DNA of 64,000 nt, taken from positions 434,001-498,000 of the forward strand of contig JAAROD010000015.1 in NCBI GenBank assembly GCA_012274445.1. Reading direction: 5' to 3'. Positions 35,950 through 46,335 of the stretch are shown here, one piece after another; position 1 is the first letter of the stretch; every line of letters starts with the position of its first letter. This stretch comes from Sclerotiophoma versabilis (taxonomy: Eukaryota; Ascomycota; Dothideomycetes; Pleosporales; Didymellaceae). The translations under genes were made by a program, and so were the position numbers. The notes under the pieces are model-generated. The model was given only the letters and a program-made list of their open reading frames with translations. It did no database searches and was not told the DNA's origin.

Positions 35950-38311
35950 CTACATAACCGCACAGTTTTGCTTCTGGCACTGCTGCAAATACCCCTCGTC
36001 TTCTTCTGTCCCCAGCGCACTACTTTGCTTCCTCACCACACCTTTGATGCTGATGGTCTGGTCACCTTCAGCATGCCTCCATCGCAGTGTCTGCTTCAAA
36101 GCTCCGTCTTCGTCGTCTGAACTAATCTCCCAGGTCCCACCGCTGACTTCCACTGTCGATGTTGGGTAGTGGAACTCTGGTAGGTAAATCACCGTTGGCG
36201 CATCCTCTGGCGTCGAACTCGGCGCGTGGAGTGCAAGTTTGAACGTGCACGTCTTGAGATCGAAGCCGTATGCCGATATGTCTCCATGTACAGCAACCGG
36301 TGTGGGGCGAATGAAAGCCTCAGCTGCGCGCAACCCTGCAACATCGCCTTCTCTCCTGCTCGAGCTCATGCGTTCTTCTGTGATGGTTTTCTTGAGAGTA
36401 CTAGGCGTCACACTGAGGTTGTCCGTCGACGCTTGAGCTCGTGAATAAGAGGGAGAAGTGGTGTCGAGCGACGCACGGGAATCTGAAGGGGAGAAGGCAC
36501 CACTGGGCACAGCTTTATCGTCCAAAGAAAGTATCGACAGGTCTTCGCCGTTCCATTGGTCGCCCCAATAGTGAGTGTTCTGGATTTTGTTAGTTTAGGC
36601 ATTATCATCTATGATCAAAAATTACTTACTTTTGCAACATAGGTCCAGAGTGCGAAGCCATTGGCCTGACTCTCCTCTAATGCAAAGTGATTGGCATCCA
36701 AGGCTGCTATTTGGCTGCTGTAATTGCCAGTCTTGTATGCGTACTTGTCGTCCATATCGTAGGGGATACCGATCTCGGTGAATATGCACGGGTGCACGCC
36801 CATGTATTCGGTACCTTCTTCCCGGATAGCCTTTAGTTGATGGGCAAAGCAATTCCTGATCGCGTTCTCTCCAATCTTGATAGCAAATGCAGGAGTCAAG
36901 TACTTGCCTCGAAGTACGCCAAAGACATCGATGTTCCAAACCCGGTTCCACTTCTTGGTCAAAAGCGTGATACCATCGTAGAAATGGGGCGAGAAGATGA
37001 TATTTGGGTCATCGTCTGGAGTCCCTTTGATGCTGGGTGGTATCTCGAGCACCGGCGGCTGGAAGAACATCAGCGAATCAGGAAAGATTGACTTGATCAT
37101 CTTGCTGTATGCTCGATAATGTGCCAGCCAATAATGGTTGGTAAAGTACTCAGTGTCAATGACGGCGCCGTTCTTGGGGTCCTTTCCGAAGTAGTCCTTC
37201 TTGAGAATGGTGTCGTTGGTCGGATCCCAGACACCATGTTGCGCCCAGATGCATTCGCCAAGCTTCCAGCCAGGATCACGCTTCCAGCCATAATGACTGT
37301 CGTCGTAGTCCTTTGACAGCCACGCCGACCTGCCCTCAGGGTCGATTAGTGCTGTTCCTGATTTGTATGGCCCCATGCCGCCAAAATCCCAAGTCTCGAC
37401 CTCGCAAGCTCGACCAGATCCAGTTAGTATGGCTTGCCATGCGGTAGGTGATGTGCCCTTCTTGAGTTTCTGCTCCTTGGGAGTGACAGTGATGTCCTCG
37501 TAGCTGATCAAGCCTTTGCTGGGCTCGTTCAAACTCTCCCAGCCAATAATTGGGTCATACTCGAGATTGCCTGCATCGTGGATGCGCTTGGCAAGGTACT
37601 CGATAGCTCCAATGTAATGGTCGGTAAGGTAATCCTGGATGTTCTTACCATCAATAATAGCTTTTGGCGCAAAGTCTCGTCCGCCGAAGAATAGTGTGAA
37701 CAGGACCTGGCAAGCGAGTCGTGTGTAGTTGGTGGCCCAGATCATCTTCGGGTACTTGTCTGGCTCCGGGTAGGTGTTCTGGACGAGCGCTGCCTCGGTG
37801 ACGGCGAAGTGTTGGGGATCGAGACCACATGCGTAGAGTGTCCACATGGGCGCTCCTGAGCCTCCAGAGAATCTGGACCACTGGGACATGTCAACGACGA
37901 GCATTGATTGCAACATAGCATACTCACCACATCCTGGTGCGGGTCCATGAAGATGTAGAAGCCATACTCTTTCGCTTTCCTCAACACGGATATGGTGTGG
38001 TCTATCCACTCTTCGTCGTACTTGCCTGGCCCTGCATGCTCTATTGCCTCCCAGGTGAAGATGTATCGTAGTGTGTTGTAGCCCCAACTCCGTAGTCGTG
38101 AAAAGTGGGTGCCAGCGTCGTCGAGCGAGAAGGGGCGGTTGACAAACGAGACGTTGTCACCGTCGAAGAACTTCTCCGAAACGTGCGAGGGCAGATCTGG
38201 GGTTGCGGGGAGCTTCGCATCGGCGGCGCAATTGATGCCGTGGAGCGTGACCTCACGGTTCTGGGGATCCCGGAACGTGCGCCCGTCGATGCGCAGTCTC
38301 ATTTGCGACAT
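35950..38311 (-). CDS. GH5 steryl-beta-glucosidase / endoglycoceramidase-related glycosidase
   Basis: Exons 38311-37928, 37880-36630 and 36579-35950 give 754 residues; introns are 47 and 50 nt. The TIM-barrel starts with FRDPQNREVTLHGIN and YNTLRYIFTWEAIEH. The acid/base Glu is E247 in WESLNEP, and the nucleophile is E497 in CIFTEIGIPYD. The large insertions and the C-terminal beta-rich domain after a Ser-rich linker (about 560-640) match the fungal subgroup that includes yeast Egh1 and Cryptococcus EGCrP2/Sgl1, which cleave ergosteryl-beta-glucoside (and some glucosylceramide) inside the cell or vacuole. No signal peptide is predicted from MSQMRLRIDG, which fits an intracellular enzyme. The C-terminus ends CQKQNCAVM, with a CaaX-like CAVM box that could be prenylated. 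An upstream in-frame ATG at 38542 exists but adds low-complexity sequence. Confidence 0.92.
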
Positions 38312-38671
38312 GGTCGTGTGTAGGCACCCAAAAATACAGAGAACGGTGCGGAGGAGGAACAACAGAGAGCGCAGGGCTTCAACATCTAATAGGTCTTGGA
38401 CTGCGGCGGCGTTCGCGTCGTATCCGGCAGGCGTCATCGGTGGCTGTTGCGTATTGCACATGACAGGGGACCCCTGCCGCCTGGCGACCTGGCTGGGACC
38501 CTGGAGGAGTGCGAAAGGACAACTTTCACCTGTCGCATTCACGAGGACCTCATATAAGCCACCAAGCCCCGCCGTTCATGCCCTAGCCCGTCCTCACCTG
38601 CGTGTTCCTCCAGCCATTGTCGTTCGGCGTCCACACCCACCGTCACTCATTGCCCTGCTGCGCTCGCCACC
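38312..38671. promoter_or_regulatory. Divergent promoter of GH5 and DnaJ-TPR genes
   Basis: Only 360 bp separate the two start codons, so regulatory elements are probably shared. No TATA box is obvious. The plus-strand start has a good context (GCCACCATG). Confidence 0.55.
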
Positions 38672-40249
38672 ATGATACTCCGACTATCCTCACTAGCCCT
38701 GGGCCTGCTCCCTCTCGCAAGCGCACTGTCTCCCGCTGACATCCCCGCCGACACCCCCGTCGCGCAGCTGATCAAAGACGCCAGCGTCAGGCTTGCCTCT
38801 GGAAACACGCAAGACGCCCTCACCTACTTCGACGTGGCCATCTCCCGGGACCCCAAGAACTACCTCACCTACTTCAGGCGCGGCGCTGCCTACCTCTCGC
38901 TGGGCAGAACCCAGCAGGCCGAATATGACTTCAACAAGGTGCTGGATCTGAAGCCTGGATTCGAGGGTGCGCTGCTGCAGAGGGCCAAGATAAAGGCAAG
39001 GAAGGCCGATTGGGTTGCCGCGCGCAAGGACTACGAGGCAGCAAACAAGTCAGACGAGATTGCCCAGCTTGACGAAGCGCAAGGCGCTGCCATTATCGCA
39101 CAAGAGGCGGCCGAGAAGGGCGACTGGGACGCTTGCATCCAGAATGCGGGAACAGCCATTGTGGTCGCTGGTGCTGCATACGACATTCGCAAGACCAGAG
39201 CCAGATGCCGGTTCGAGAAGGGTGAGGTTGTCGAGGGTATTGCCGACTTGCAGCACCTTCTGCAGATCAACAAGGGCGATGTCGAGCCCCACCTTCAAAG
39301 TTCAGCTATGGCCTTTTACTCCCTGGGCGAGACAGAGAAGGGGCTCAAGCATGTCGCACATTGCCTGCAGTCCGATCCAGACTCCAAGCCCTGCATGAAG
39401 CTCAGGAGACGAGAGAAGAACCTCGAGAAAGACATCAAGAAGGTCAAGAACAACTTCGAGAAACGGCAGTTCGCAACTGCGTCGAAGCTTTTGATCGACC
39501 GCGGCGAGGACGACCCCGGTCTGCTGAAGGAGGTGAAGCAGGACTTCCAGGACTACGTTGAGGCCGGCTACATCTACAAGAACTCGCCGCAAGGTCTATA
39601 CACACAGCTCGTCGAAATGACCTGCGAAGCCTACAGCGAGATGAATAACATCAAGAAGGGCACACCTTACTGTACCGAAGCCCTGACTCTCAACCCCGAT
39701 TCGCTCCATGGCCTTCTCAACCGCGCTCAGCGCGAACTCGAAAAGGACGAGTTTGAAGAAGCAGTCCGCACCCTCGAGCACGCAAAAGAACACCACCAGC
39801 ACCAGCGCATCCAAGAGCTCCTCCAGAAAGCTCACACCCTCCTAAAGCGCTCAAAGACAAAAGACTACTACAAGGTCCTCGGTCTAACTCGCGACGCTGA
39901 CGATCGCGATATTAAGAAGGCGTGGCGCAAGATGACAAAACTATACCACCCAGACAAGGCCAGCGCGCAGGGCATGACGCCAGAGGAGGCTCAGAAGAAG
40001 ATGTCCGCCGTCAACGAGGCGTATGAAGTCCTGTCTGATCCGGAACTCAAGGAGCGCTTTGACCGCGGTGACGACCCGAACAACCCGGAGCAACAGCAGG
40101 GTGGTAATCCCTTCCAGGGCTCACCGTTCGGTGGACAGCAGTTCATGTTCAGGCAGGGCGGTGGATTCCCTGGCGGTGGCGCTAACTTCAAGTTCCAGGC
40201 TGGTGGTGGTGGAAATCCCTTTGGCGGCGGTATGCCCTTTGGCTTCTAG
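38672..40249 (+). CDS. ER-lumenal TPR/DnaJ co-chaperone, DNAJC3 (p58IPK) type
   Basis: A single-exon frame of 525 residues. A signal peptide (MILRLSSLALGLLPLASALS) leads into TPR repeats covering about 25-390 (for example ALTYFDVAISRDPKNYLTY and AEYDFNKVLDLKPGF). A J domain follows at about 396-465 with YYKVLGL and the essential HPD in YHPDKAS at about 425. The C-terminus is Gly/Phe/Gln-rich (GGNPFQGSPFGGQQF), as in class-B-like DnaJ proteins. No C-terminal HDEL/KDEL is present, which is also the case for animal DNAJC3. The role is to bind unfolded proteins in the ER and hand them to the Hsp70 BiP/Kar2, with induction during the unfolded protein response. It is divergent from the GH5 gene. 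Confidence 0.93.
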   Translation: MILRLSSLALGLLPLASALSPADIPADTPVAQLIKDASVRLASGNTQDALTYFDVAISRDPKNYLTYFRRGAAYLSLGRTQQAEYDFNKVLDLKPGFEGALLQRAKIKARKADWVAARKDYEAANKSDEIAQLDEAQGAAIIAQEAAEKGDWDACIQNAGTAIVVAGAAYDIRKTRARCRFEKGEVVEGIADLQHLLQINKGDVEPHLQSSAMAFYSLGETEKGLKHVAHCLQSDPDSKPCMKLRRREKNLEKDIKKVKNNFEKRQFATASKLLIDRGEDDPGLLKEVKQDFQDYVEAGYIYKNSPQGLYTQLVEMTCEAYSEMNNIKKGTPYCTEALTLNPDSLHGLLNRAQRELEKDEFEEAVRTLEHAKEHHQHQRIQELLQKAHTLLKRSKTKDYYKVLGLTRDADDRDIKKAWRKMTKLYHPDKASAQGMTPEEAQKKMSAVNEAYEVLSDPELKERFDRGDDPNNPEQQQGGNPFQGSPFGGQQFMFRQGGGFPGGGANFKFQAGGGGNPFGGGMPFGF

Positions 40250-41243
40250 TCTACGCGTTAGTTTTGTGTATACGGGTGTTGTGGAGTTGTATTGCTCAGG
40301 CTCGGCTGTATTGTATGGTAGACTTCTGCACAGTAGACGCAGTCTTAGGCGTCGTTTCGTAAGATATCATGAGCTTCTGCTCTCTTTCTGCAATCCATCG
40401 TATCTTTTCACACCCGGATCCCACATCCATTGCCAGTCCTAGGAATGCATTTGCGTATATTCATACTAAGACGCCGGGTCTTAAATCCGTCTCGTTCCTA
40501 ATATCACCCTGTTGCACTTCAGTACGCGTGTCAATGCCCTTTCCCCCTTCTCTAGGTGATACTTCAATCAGAAGCAGGTATTGCTACACATTGTCACGAG
40601 CCCTATATGACGACCCAGCACTATCTACGCTCTAGATCCCCTTCAATAATACCTGCTAGCTACCAGGACTAGGGCTCCTGTAAGCATTACACCTAGCGTA
40701 CCAGGTATTCAGTGGTTTGCACGATTACCCAACCATTGTGCACTCACAAAGGACTTTACAGTATCTGGGCACATGGTGGTTCGCTCACTGCATCAGCTCA
40801 TCATTGGTCTTCTCAATGACCTCGGGTGGGTAGATCGAGCAATTGCATGGTGATCCATAGTTGGTAGCGCCGAATACGCTCAAACAGGCTTGGGTCACGG
40901 TGTAGTATGGGTTGGGGGTCAAGAATAGGTGAGAGAAGCGTTTAGTAATAAGATGTAGCAAGCATTGAGACATCAACTTGACTAGTACCCACTTTCGCCT
41001 CTTCAGTGTCCGCGTCGCCTCGGTGTCATTCAGTGATGGGTAAAGCAACGATTGAAGAATTTCAGTGTTTGATGCGATAATGCATTGATGATTTGTTTAC
41101 TTCGTGAAAATATATACAGTTTGAAGTATGGAAAATAGAACCCAACCAGGCTATGCTAAGGAGTGCAAGGAGACGCTGAGAAGATGCAATACACACGTGG
41201 TAACAATCGCCATCCCACACTACAGTGCTCATTCGAGAACACT
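40250..41243. other. Intergenic 1 kb between converging genes
   Basis: The 3' flanks of the co-chaperone and PhiA-like genes. It contains the weak frame described at 40785-41048 and no other signal. Confidence 0.45.
40785..41048 (-). CDS. Weak candidate small protein or gene remnant
   Basis: An 87-residue frame whose last 43 residues look protein-like (YYTVTQACLSVF then GSPCNCSIYPPEVIEK), with three Cys. The first half is basic and random-looking and contains a GT and a TTACTAAAC branch-like sequence, so the real gene, if any, could be spliced with an upstream exon that I could not define. The first codon is not ATG. No family recognised. Confidence 0.2.
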   Translation of the reverse strand: MLYPSLNDTEATRTLKRRKWVLVKLMSQCLLHLITKRFSHLFLTPNPYYTVTQACLSVFGATNYGSPCNCSIYPPEVIEKTNDELMQ

Positions 41244-41834
41244 CTACTGCGCAGTGTACGAGCAGGAGAGGGGCTTCTCCTCCTTCAGAGCGCGGGCGAT
41301 GAAGCCGACGCAGTTCTTGTAGCCAGCAGGGTTCTGGACGATGTTGAGCCAGACAGGGTAGCCCTGGGGGTTGGCGTCTCCGCAAGCCTGGAAGCCGATC
41401 TCCTGGCCAGTCCGGTCCTTGAAGATGAGGTTGCTGTTCTCATCGATAGTGAAGCCAGTGCGCTCGCTGTTGCGCGGCGGAGACTGGACACCAGTGGTGT
41501 ACTGGAAGACACCCTGGCCCATGCCGGAGCGGTCGACGTAGGCCTGCTGGGGAGGGTTTGCGGTGTAGAGGTACAGTTCGCCGGCGTCGGTGAGCTTGAA
41601 AGAGGCGTAGTTCACCTTCTCGGCGCAAGAGGCGTTCTGCTGGGCGGCGTTGATCATGAAGCCATTGTTAGCGGCTTGAAGATGACCGTACTGGATGTCT
41701 GAGCCAGAGCGAATGGTCATGACCTGGAAGACATCGCCAGCCTTGATCTCAGCATTGGCAGGGGCAGTCTCGACGGGAGAAGCTGAGACAAGGGCAGCAG
41801 CGGAGAAGGCGACGGCGGCAGTGGTGAACTTCAT
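41244..41834 (-). CDS. PhiA-like secreted cell-wall protein
   Basis: A single-exon frame of 196 residues from an ATG at 41834. A signal peptide (MKFTTAAVAFSAAALVSASP) is followed by a domain resembling Aspergillus PhiA: MTIRSGSDIQYGHLQAA, NASCAEK, AYVDRSGMGQGVFQYTTG, PPRNSERTGF, LIFKDRTG and FQACG, ending with a Cys near SCSYTAQ. Four Cys probably form two disulfides. PhiA in Aspergillus is a wall protein linked to phialide development, and relatives in plant-associated fungi are abundant secreted proteins sometimes listed as effectors or allergens. The role here is inferred. A TATA box (TATATAAAAG) lies about 126 bp upstream of the start, in line with strong expression. Confidence 0.85.
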   Translation of the reverse strand: MKFTTAAVAFSAAALVSASPVETAPANAEIKAGDVFQVMTIRSGSDIQYGHLQAANNGFMINAAQQNASCAEKVNYASFKLTDAGELYLYTANPPQQAYVDRSGMGQGVFQYTTGVQSPPRNSERTGFTIDENSNLIFKDRTGQEIGFQACGDANPQGYPVWLNIVQNPAGYKNCVGFIARALKEEKPLSCSYTAQ

Positions 41835-43311
41835 GTTGATGGTGTTGGTGAAGATTAGGTTCCTTGGATATGAAGCGAGGTTGTAGTGTTGAGTATTAAG
41901 TAGTAGATTGATGTATTGATGCTGTGATGATAATGTTTCTGCAACAGGACAATGCCAGGCTTTTATATATCCACGGTACTCTGCACTGGCAGTACCATCT
42001 CGTTACCACAATGCCGCCACTCCCGAGCGGAGGGCGTTGGGGCTGGTGCTGGGCGCCGGTCGCTGGCCCGCACTGCAACCGTATGAAGTCATGCAGTCCA
42101 AACCCAAGAAACAAAGTGGCCTGTCCGCTCGTGTTCCCCATAATTTGTGTCTTAATGGTGGAGTATGCCACAGCCAGCGCGAAGGAAGTCCCTCTTTTCG
42201 GGCCCGGGTCTTTTACGGCTATTCCCTCCTGTAGGGTTTGTCCAATGGAAGCGACTGAAAGTGACGTTGAGTCGCCACAGTGAGAGAACAGCCAACGCTC
42301 TATGCTTCGGTAGTCTACCCGCAGCTGGCTAGCCGACTGCCATTTTGGAGCACTGCTAAATCTCCGAGTGTCGAGATTGGCCACTACTGAGCAGTCCGGC
42401 GACAAGAATAGAAATCAGAGGCCCGAGCTTTCTGTCAACATCATGCGGTCGAGGAATCTAATGAGATGTACAGAGCGTAATGTCGCATCTCGTATTGCCA
42501 GCAGTGTAGTCTTTCGAAATGCCATCCCCATGACAGGCGTCAACACGATGTTACGAGGTCGATCTTCGCCTTGGACGCTCATACCTGGTGTCACTTCATG
42601 AGGCTGTCAGTGCGAGAAGCTGGCTTTCAACACACGAGAGGCTGCATGAGAGATTTTCGTTGTACCAGTGTTGTTCGGTGATTGCACCATGCCAACCATC
42701 AGGGGCTCGCATTAAGACCTACGTTCGCACCCTCCAACGCGCGCCCTTCGACCCTGCATACATCTCTTTGTGACAACAATCAATTAAAAACGTGCATCAT
42801 TACGTTGCACACTCCTGAGAGTATTTTGCGGTGTGTACGGCTCCAACGCTCGCTCCAGGCGTAGCTCAGCCCAAAATAACATCACGCCGGGCAGAGCCGC
42901 ACTCCCCGGCGCAGGGCTCAGTGGCGGTGACACATCGGCCGAGGTGTTCAGCCTATAGGAGATGCGATTGCAAGGCAACATCATCGTACTTCCTAGTCTC
43001 AACGCAATTGAGGGCTATTCTTGTCGACCCACATTGATGGGAAGAAGTAGGGAGAACGTGGCAGTTGTTGTTCTGCAGAAGGCAAAGTACTATACCAAGT
43101 ATGCCATCAGCGGCGACTATTGTCTCGATTGTACAAAGTTACATTTCAGAAAGAGGGCAATCATGCCAATGCAGTTTCGACGTCTAATAAGACCAAGCGA
43201 AAGCTTGCTCATTCACAATGCAGCAGTGCCAAAGATCCCACCAATGCAAGCCGCTACACTGTACACAACGCTCCTAATTTCGCCGGTTGCACCTCCCTGC
43301 CAGGACACCAT
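41835..43311. other. Intergenic upstream of PhiA-like gene
   Basis: 1.5 kb holding the PhiA-like promoter and the 3' flank of SWI1 (both on the minus strand). No gene or transposon is supported. Confidence 0.5.
41960..41969 (-). promoter_or_regulatory. TATA box of PhiA-like gene
   Basis: TATATAAAAG on the minus strand, about 126 bp before the start codon at 41834. The match is close to the classic TATAWAAR. Confidence 0.5.
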
Positions 43312-46300
43312 TTACTCGTCCAGATACCCAATCTTGCAAAATTGATTCAAACTCCTGACGTCGAGGTTGGATGTGAGAAGCGCTCCGAGCATAGTTTCTC
43401 GGCGAGGAAGGAAATCTGCTTTGACTTTCCAGGCTGTGCCGTTAAAGCTGAAAATGTCCATGTCATCGTCTTCGTCGGCCTCTTCTTCTTCTTCCTCGTC
43501 GTGGCTTGAGGTACCGTTCACCTGTACGCTCTTAACCAGTGCGTCGCCGCCCTTGGACTTGTCGCCCAACCGCTTCAGTGTTGATAAGGCGCGGTGTACA
43601 ATGAGCTGGAAGCCTTCCCGATCGGGTTCCATCGGCCTTTGGCCGCGGTGGGCTGGTGGTGGTGGTGGAGGTTGAATAGCGGCATCAGTAGCGGAGAGCG
43701 ACATTGCAAACTTGAGGAGACTGTTTGCCCAACCATCCTCGGACTCTAGCCACGAGCGACAGACACCGCTTTCAGCTCCGGGTGCTAAGCTGGCGAGGAT
43801 GTCGGCCGCGAGCATACCTTGCATCAAGTATGCTTTGCGCGATTCCGCGATGCGTGCTTCGAACATGCGGACCTCCTTAGGGCGCGCCTCCTTCATCTGG
43901 TACATCTTGTTTTCGATGTAGTTACGATCAGGTACGACGGAGATCGACAACGCAAATGCTCGTGTTAGCAAATCGTAGGGCGGGCTTGAAGTTGCCTCAT
44001 TTATAAAGATCTGCTTGTAATAGGTCCGATTGGGATCGTCGCGAGCAAGCAGCTTGGCCAGGCTGTCGACTGCAGATGGAAGATAACGATGTGTTTGCGG
44101 ACTAAAAGGTGTGAATTTGACTGGGCTGCCAGGACGGGGCATTGGAGCAAAGGCGCAAAGGAAGTGTAGAACGGCGTAAGCATCCTCGCGTGAAGGTAAG
44201 ATGATCTTCGCACTTGTGTTGGAGAAAAGTGTGATGAGATCTTTCATGAAGTCAAAGGTATTAATGTGCGATCGCAGAAGAAGGACGCGGGTACCGACCA
44301 ACCGTATAAAGTTGGACAAAAACTTTAATACAGTGGGGCTAACCAGTGAGGCATGGTTGACTTCCATGAAGGAGAGGTTGCGAACTATCGTTGTGATGGC
44401 CAGCAGCCGGTCGGCAGTTCGATCTAGGGTGTACTCTTTTGTTCCTACTTCAGAAAGTTCTTGTAATGTTGCAGCCTCGGCGCGGCAATGGTGCAGTACA
44501 TCTTCGTATGGTGTTAGATCCAGGATGTCCGTTACTTCGGGATTATCGTTCCCAAGCACCTCCAGCTGCTCCTCTGCGAACTCGACCAATACATCCACCA
44601 GATCTTCGCATTGTCCAAGATCTAGTTGCACATTGTGGTCGTATGTGATTTTCGCAAGAGTATCCAGCGCAAGTCTTGTTTCTGCGTGCAGTCCGGACCG
44701 CAAGCTCATCGTCAAAGCTCGTATGTCGATAACCCCAGCTTCATGTAATAGCGGAACATTCGGCTTGTAGTTGACGATCATCTCAATCATGTTCTTGAAG
44801 TTGTCCGAGTCGAAGTCTAAACCGCCCCAAGTATCTTGCGTGCGGTAGGCCGGCTGGTAGACACGTGTACCGTCATCCTGCTCGATCACTGGTTGCCGCT
44901 TCTCAACCACCTCTACTGCTGCAGGCGCCTGGGCAGCTGCGGGTTCGTTCTTATCTGGTGTTGCCACGGCGTTTGCAGGCTCCTGACTTTGAACAGGCGT
45001 CCCTTCCAGCTGCCTGCTCATGCTCTTCCGCGCATTACCATCTGTTTGTGGTGTGCTTCGTCCATTCAAATCTGCAAGAGACGCGTTATTTTGCAGTGGA
45101 GTCGACTGCTGCGGCGCTGGCGGAGCACCAAACTGGGGTTGTTGTGGGGTCGGTGGCATCGATTGCCTCTGCTGTTGCTGTTGCTGCATAGCCTCCTTCG
45201 TCCTTTGTAATTGCTGGAGGTATTCTTGCTGTGCTGCATTCTGCGGTGTGCTTGGCATTGCTGGTCTTGTCGGAGACATTTGTGAGCCCATTGCGCCACT
45301 CATTTGACCCTGTCCAGGCATGGCTCCCTTCAGCTGATTTTGTCTCTGGAGATACGCCTGCTCGTAAAGCATCAGATTCTGTTCGTACGTGATGCGAAGT
45401 TCCTCTGGAGCGGTCGGAAACTGCTGCGGTGGTATCGACATCATCTGCGCAACCCGCGGCCAGCCTTGCGACTGTGTTACGTAGCGGTAACCCCTGAACT
45501 GCATGACTATCTTGTAGAGGTTCTGGAGGTTGATCACACGGCCGGCGACTGTAGGACTGGGATTAAAGCTTCGCCCTTGCTGTTGCATAAGCGCACCGAC
45601 GTTCTTAGTGAAGTGCTGCAGGGCAAGTTGGGGGTTTTGTTGCGCCTGTGCCTGTGCCTGCGCCTGTGCCTGCGCTTGCGCCTGCGCCTGCGCCTGTGCC
45701 TGCATGGGGTTTGGCCGCATGCCGGGATGCTGCATGGCGCCAGGCATCTGTCCAGACTGATGTCGCTGTTGCGCAGCCATGTTGGCCGCAGCCAGATTCC
45801 CCATCGCTCCGCCCATCGCTCCACCCATCTGTTGCTGCTGCTGCTGTTGCTGTTGCGCCTGCTGTTGTAAACGCATAGCATACTGTCTCTGGGCTTGTAG
45901 TTGTCGCTCCTGTAGATTTTGCGACAATTGCACTGACTGTACGGGGAATTGACCGCCGGAATTCGCATTGAATCCCTGGTTCATCGCGTTGCCTTGGAAG
46001 TTCATAGGAGACATTTGCGGGCCGTTGGGGTTTTGCGCGGGCGATGCTGTTTGCATCCTCTGCTGTCCCATCTGTCCCGGCATGAAGTTTTGGTTCGACA
46101 TGGTCGGCGAGGGTGTATGAGTGAAGCCCTGCTGCTGCTGGAGGCCGAATTGAGGTTGCGACGGTGTCTGAGAGCGCGACATGACTGGGTTTCCTAGGCT
46201 GTCACGTTTCGAGCCGGAGAGCGAATTCATTGGGAAGCCGCGCGCGCCGTTCATCTGAGGGTTCGCGAGCGCGTTTGGATCGATGAAGCTTGACGGGTCG

Positions 46301-46335
46301 TACATGCCGTTCTGCTGTGGGGACTGGAAGTCCAT
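43312..46335 (-). CDS. SWI1: SWI/SNF chromatin-remodelling subunit Swi1 (ARID protein)
   Basis: A single-exon frame of 1007 residues from an ATG at 46335. The first 230 residues are Gln, Met, Pro and Asn rich with a polyQ tract (about 158-168) and ten or so Gln-Ala dipeptides (about 210-230). An ARID domain follows (about 232-335) with NLQNLYKIVMQFRGYRYV and QGWPRVAQMM. After a second Q/P-rich stretch, the C-terminal half (about 490-1000) is a helical region with QDTWGGLDFDS and VVNYKPNVPLL-like sequence, the conserved Swi1 C-terminal domain. An acidic stretch (DEEEEEEADEDDDMD) lies near the end. Swi1 is the ARID1-type subunit of the SWI/SNF complex, which moves nucleosomes at promoters. Both repeats are encoded by nearly pure short DNA repeats, so their length may vary between strains. 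Confidence 0.92.
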   Translation of the reverse strand: MDFQSPQQNGMYDPSSFIDPNALANPQMNGARGFPMNSLSGSKRDSLGNPVMSRSQTPSQPQFGLQQQQGFTHTPSPTMSNQNFMPGQMGQQRMQTASPAQNPNGPQMSPMNFQGNAMNQGFNANSGGQFPVQSVQLSQNLQERQLQAQRQYAMRLQQQAQQQQQQQQQMGGAMGGAMGNLAAANMAAQQRHQSGQMPGAMQHPGMRPNPMQAQAQAQAQAQAQAQAQAQAQQNPQLALQHFTKNVGALMQQQGRSFNPSPTVAGRVINLQNLYKIVMQFRGYRYVTQSQGWPRVAQMMSIPPQQFPTAPEELRITYEQNLMLYEQAYLQRQNQLKGAMPGQGQMSGAMGSQMSPTRPAMPSTPQNAAQQEYLQQLQRTKEAMQQQQQQRQSMPPTPQQPQFGAPPAPQQSTPLQNNASLADLNGRSTPQTDGNARKSMSRQLEGTPVQSQEPANAVATPDKNEPAAAQAPAAVEVVEKRQPVIEQDDGTRVYQPAYRTQDTWGGLDFDSDNFKNMIEMIVNYKPNVPLLHEAGVIDIRALTMSLRSGLHAETRLALDTLAKITYDHNVQLDLGQCEDLVDVLVEFAEEQLEVLGNDNPEVTDILDLTPYEDVLHHCRAEAATLQELSEVGTKEYTLDRTADRLLAITTIVRNLSFMEVNHASLVSPTVLKFLSNFIRLVGTRVLLLRSHINTFDFMKDLITLFSNTSAKIILPSREDAYAVLHFLCAFAPMPRPGSPVKFTPFSPQTHRYLPSAVDSLAKLLARDDPNRTYYKQIFINEATSSPPYDLLTRAFALSISVVPDRNYIENKMYQMKEARPKEVRMFEARIAESRKAYLMQGMLAADILASLAPGAESGVCRSWLESEDGWANSLLKFAMSLSATDAAIQPPPPPPAHRGQRPMEPDREGFQLIVHRALSTLKRLGDKSKGGDALVKSVQVNGTSSHDEEEEEEADEDDDMDIFSFNGTAWKVKADFLPRRETMLGALLTSNLDVRSLNQFCKIGYLDE
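45641..45703. repeat. TGCGCC/TGTGCC hexamer repeat inside SWI1
   Basis: About ten consecutive 6-bp units encode an alternating Gln-Ala run on the minus strand. Units vary only at one or two positions, as expected for recent slippage. Confidence 0.85.
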
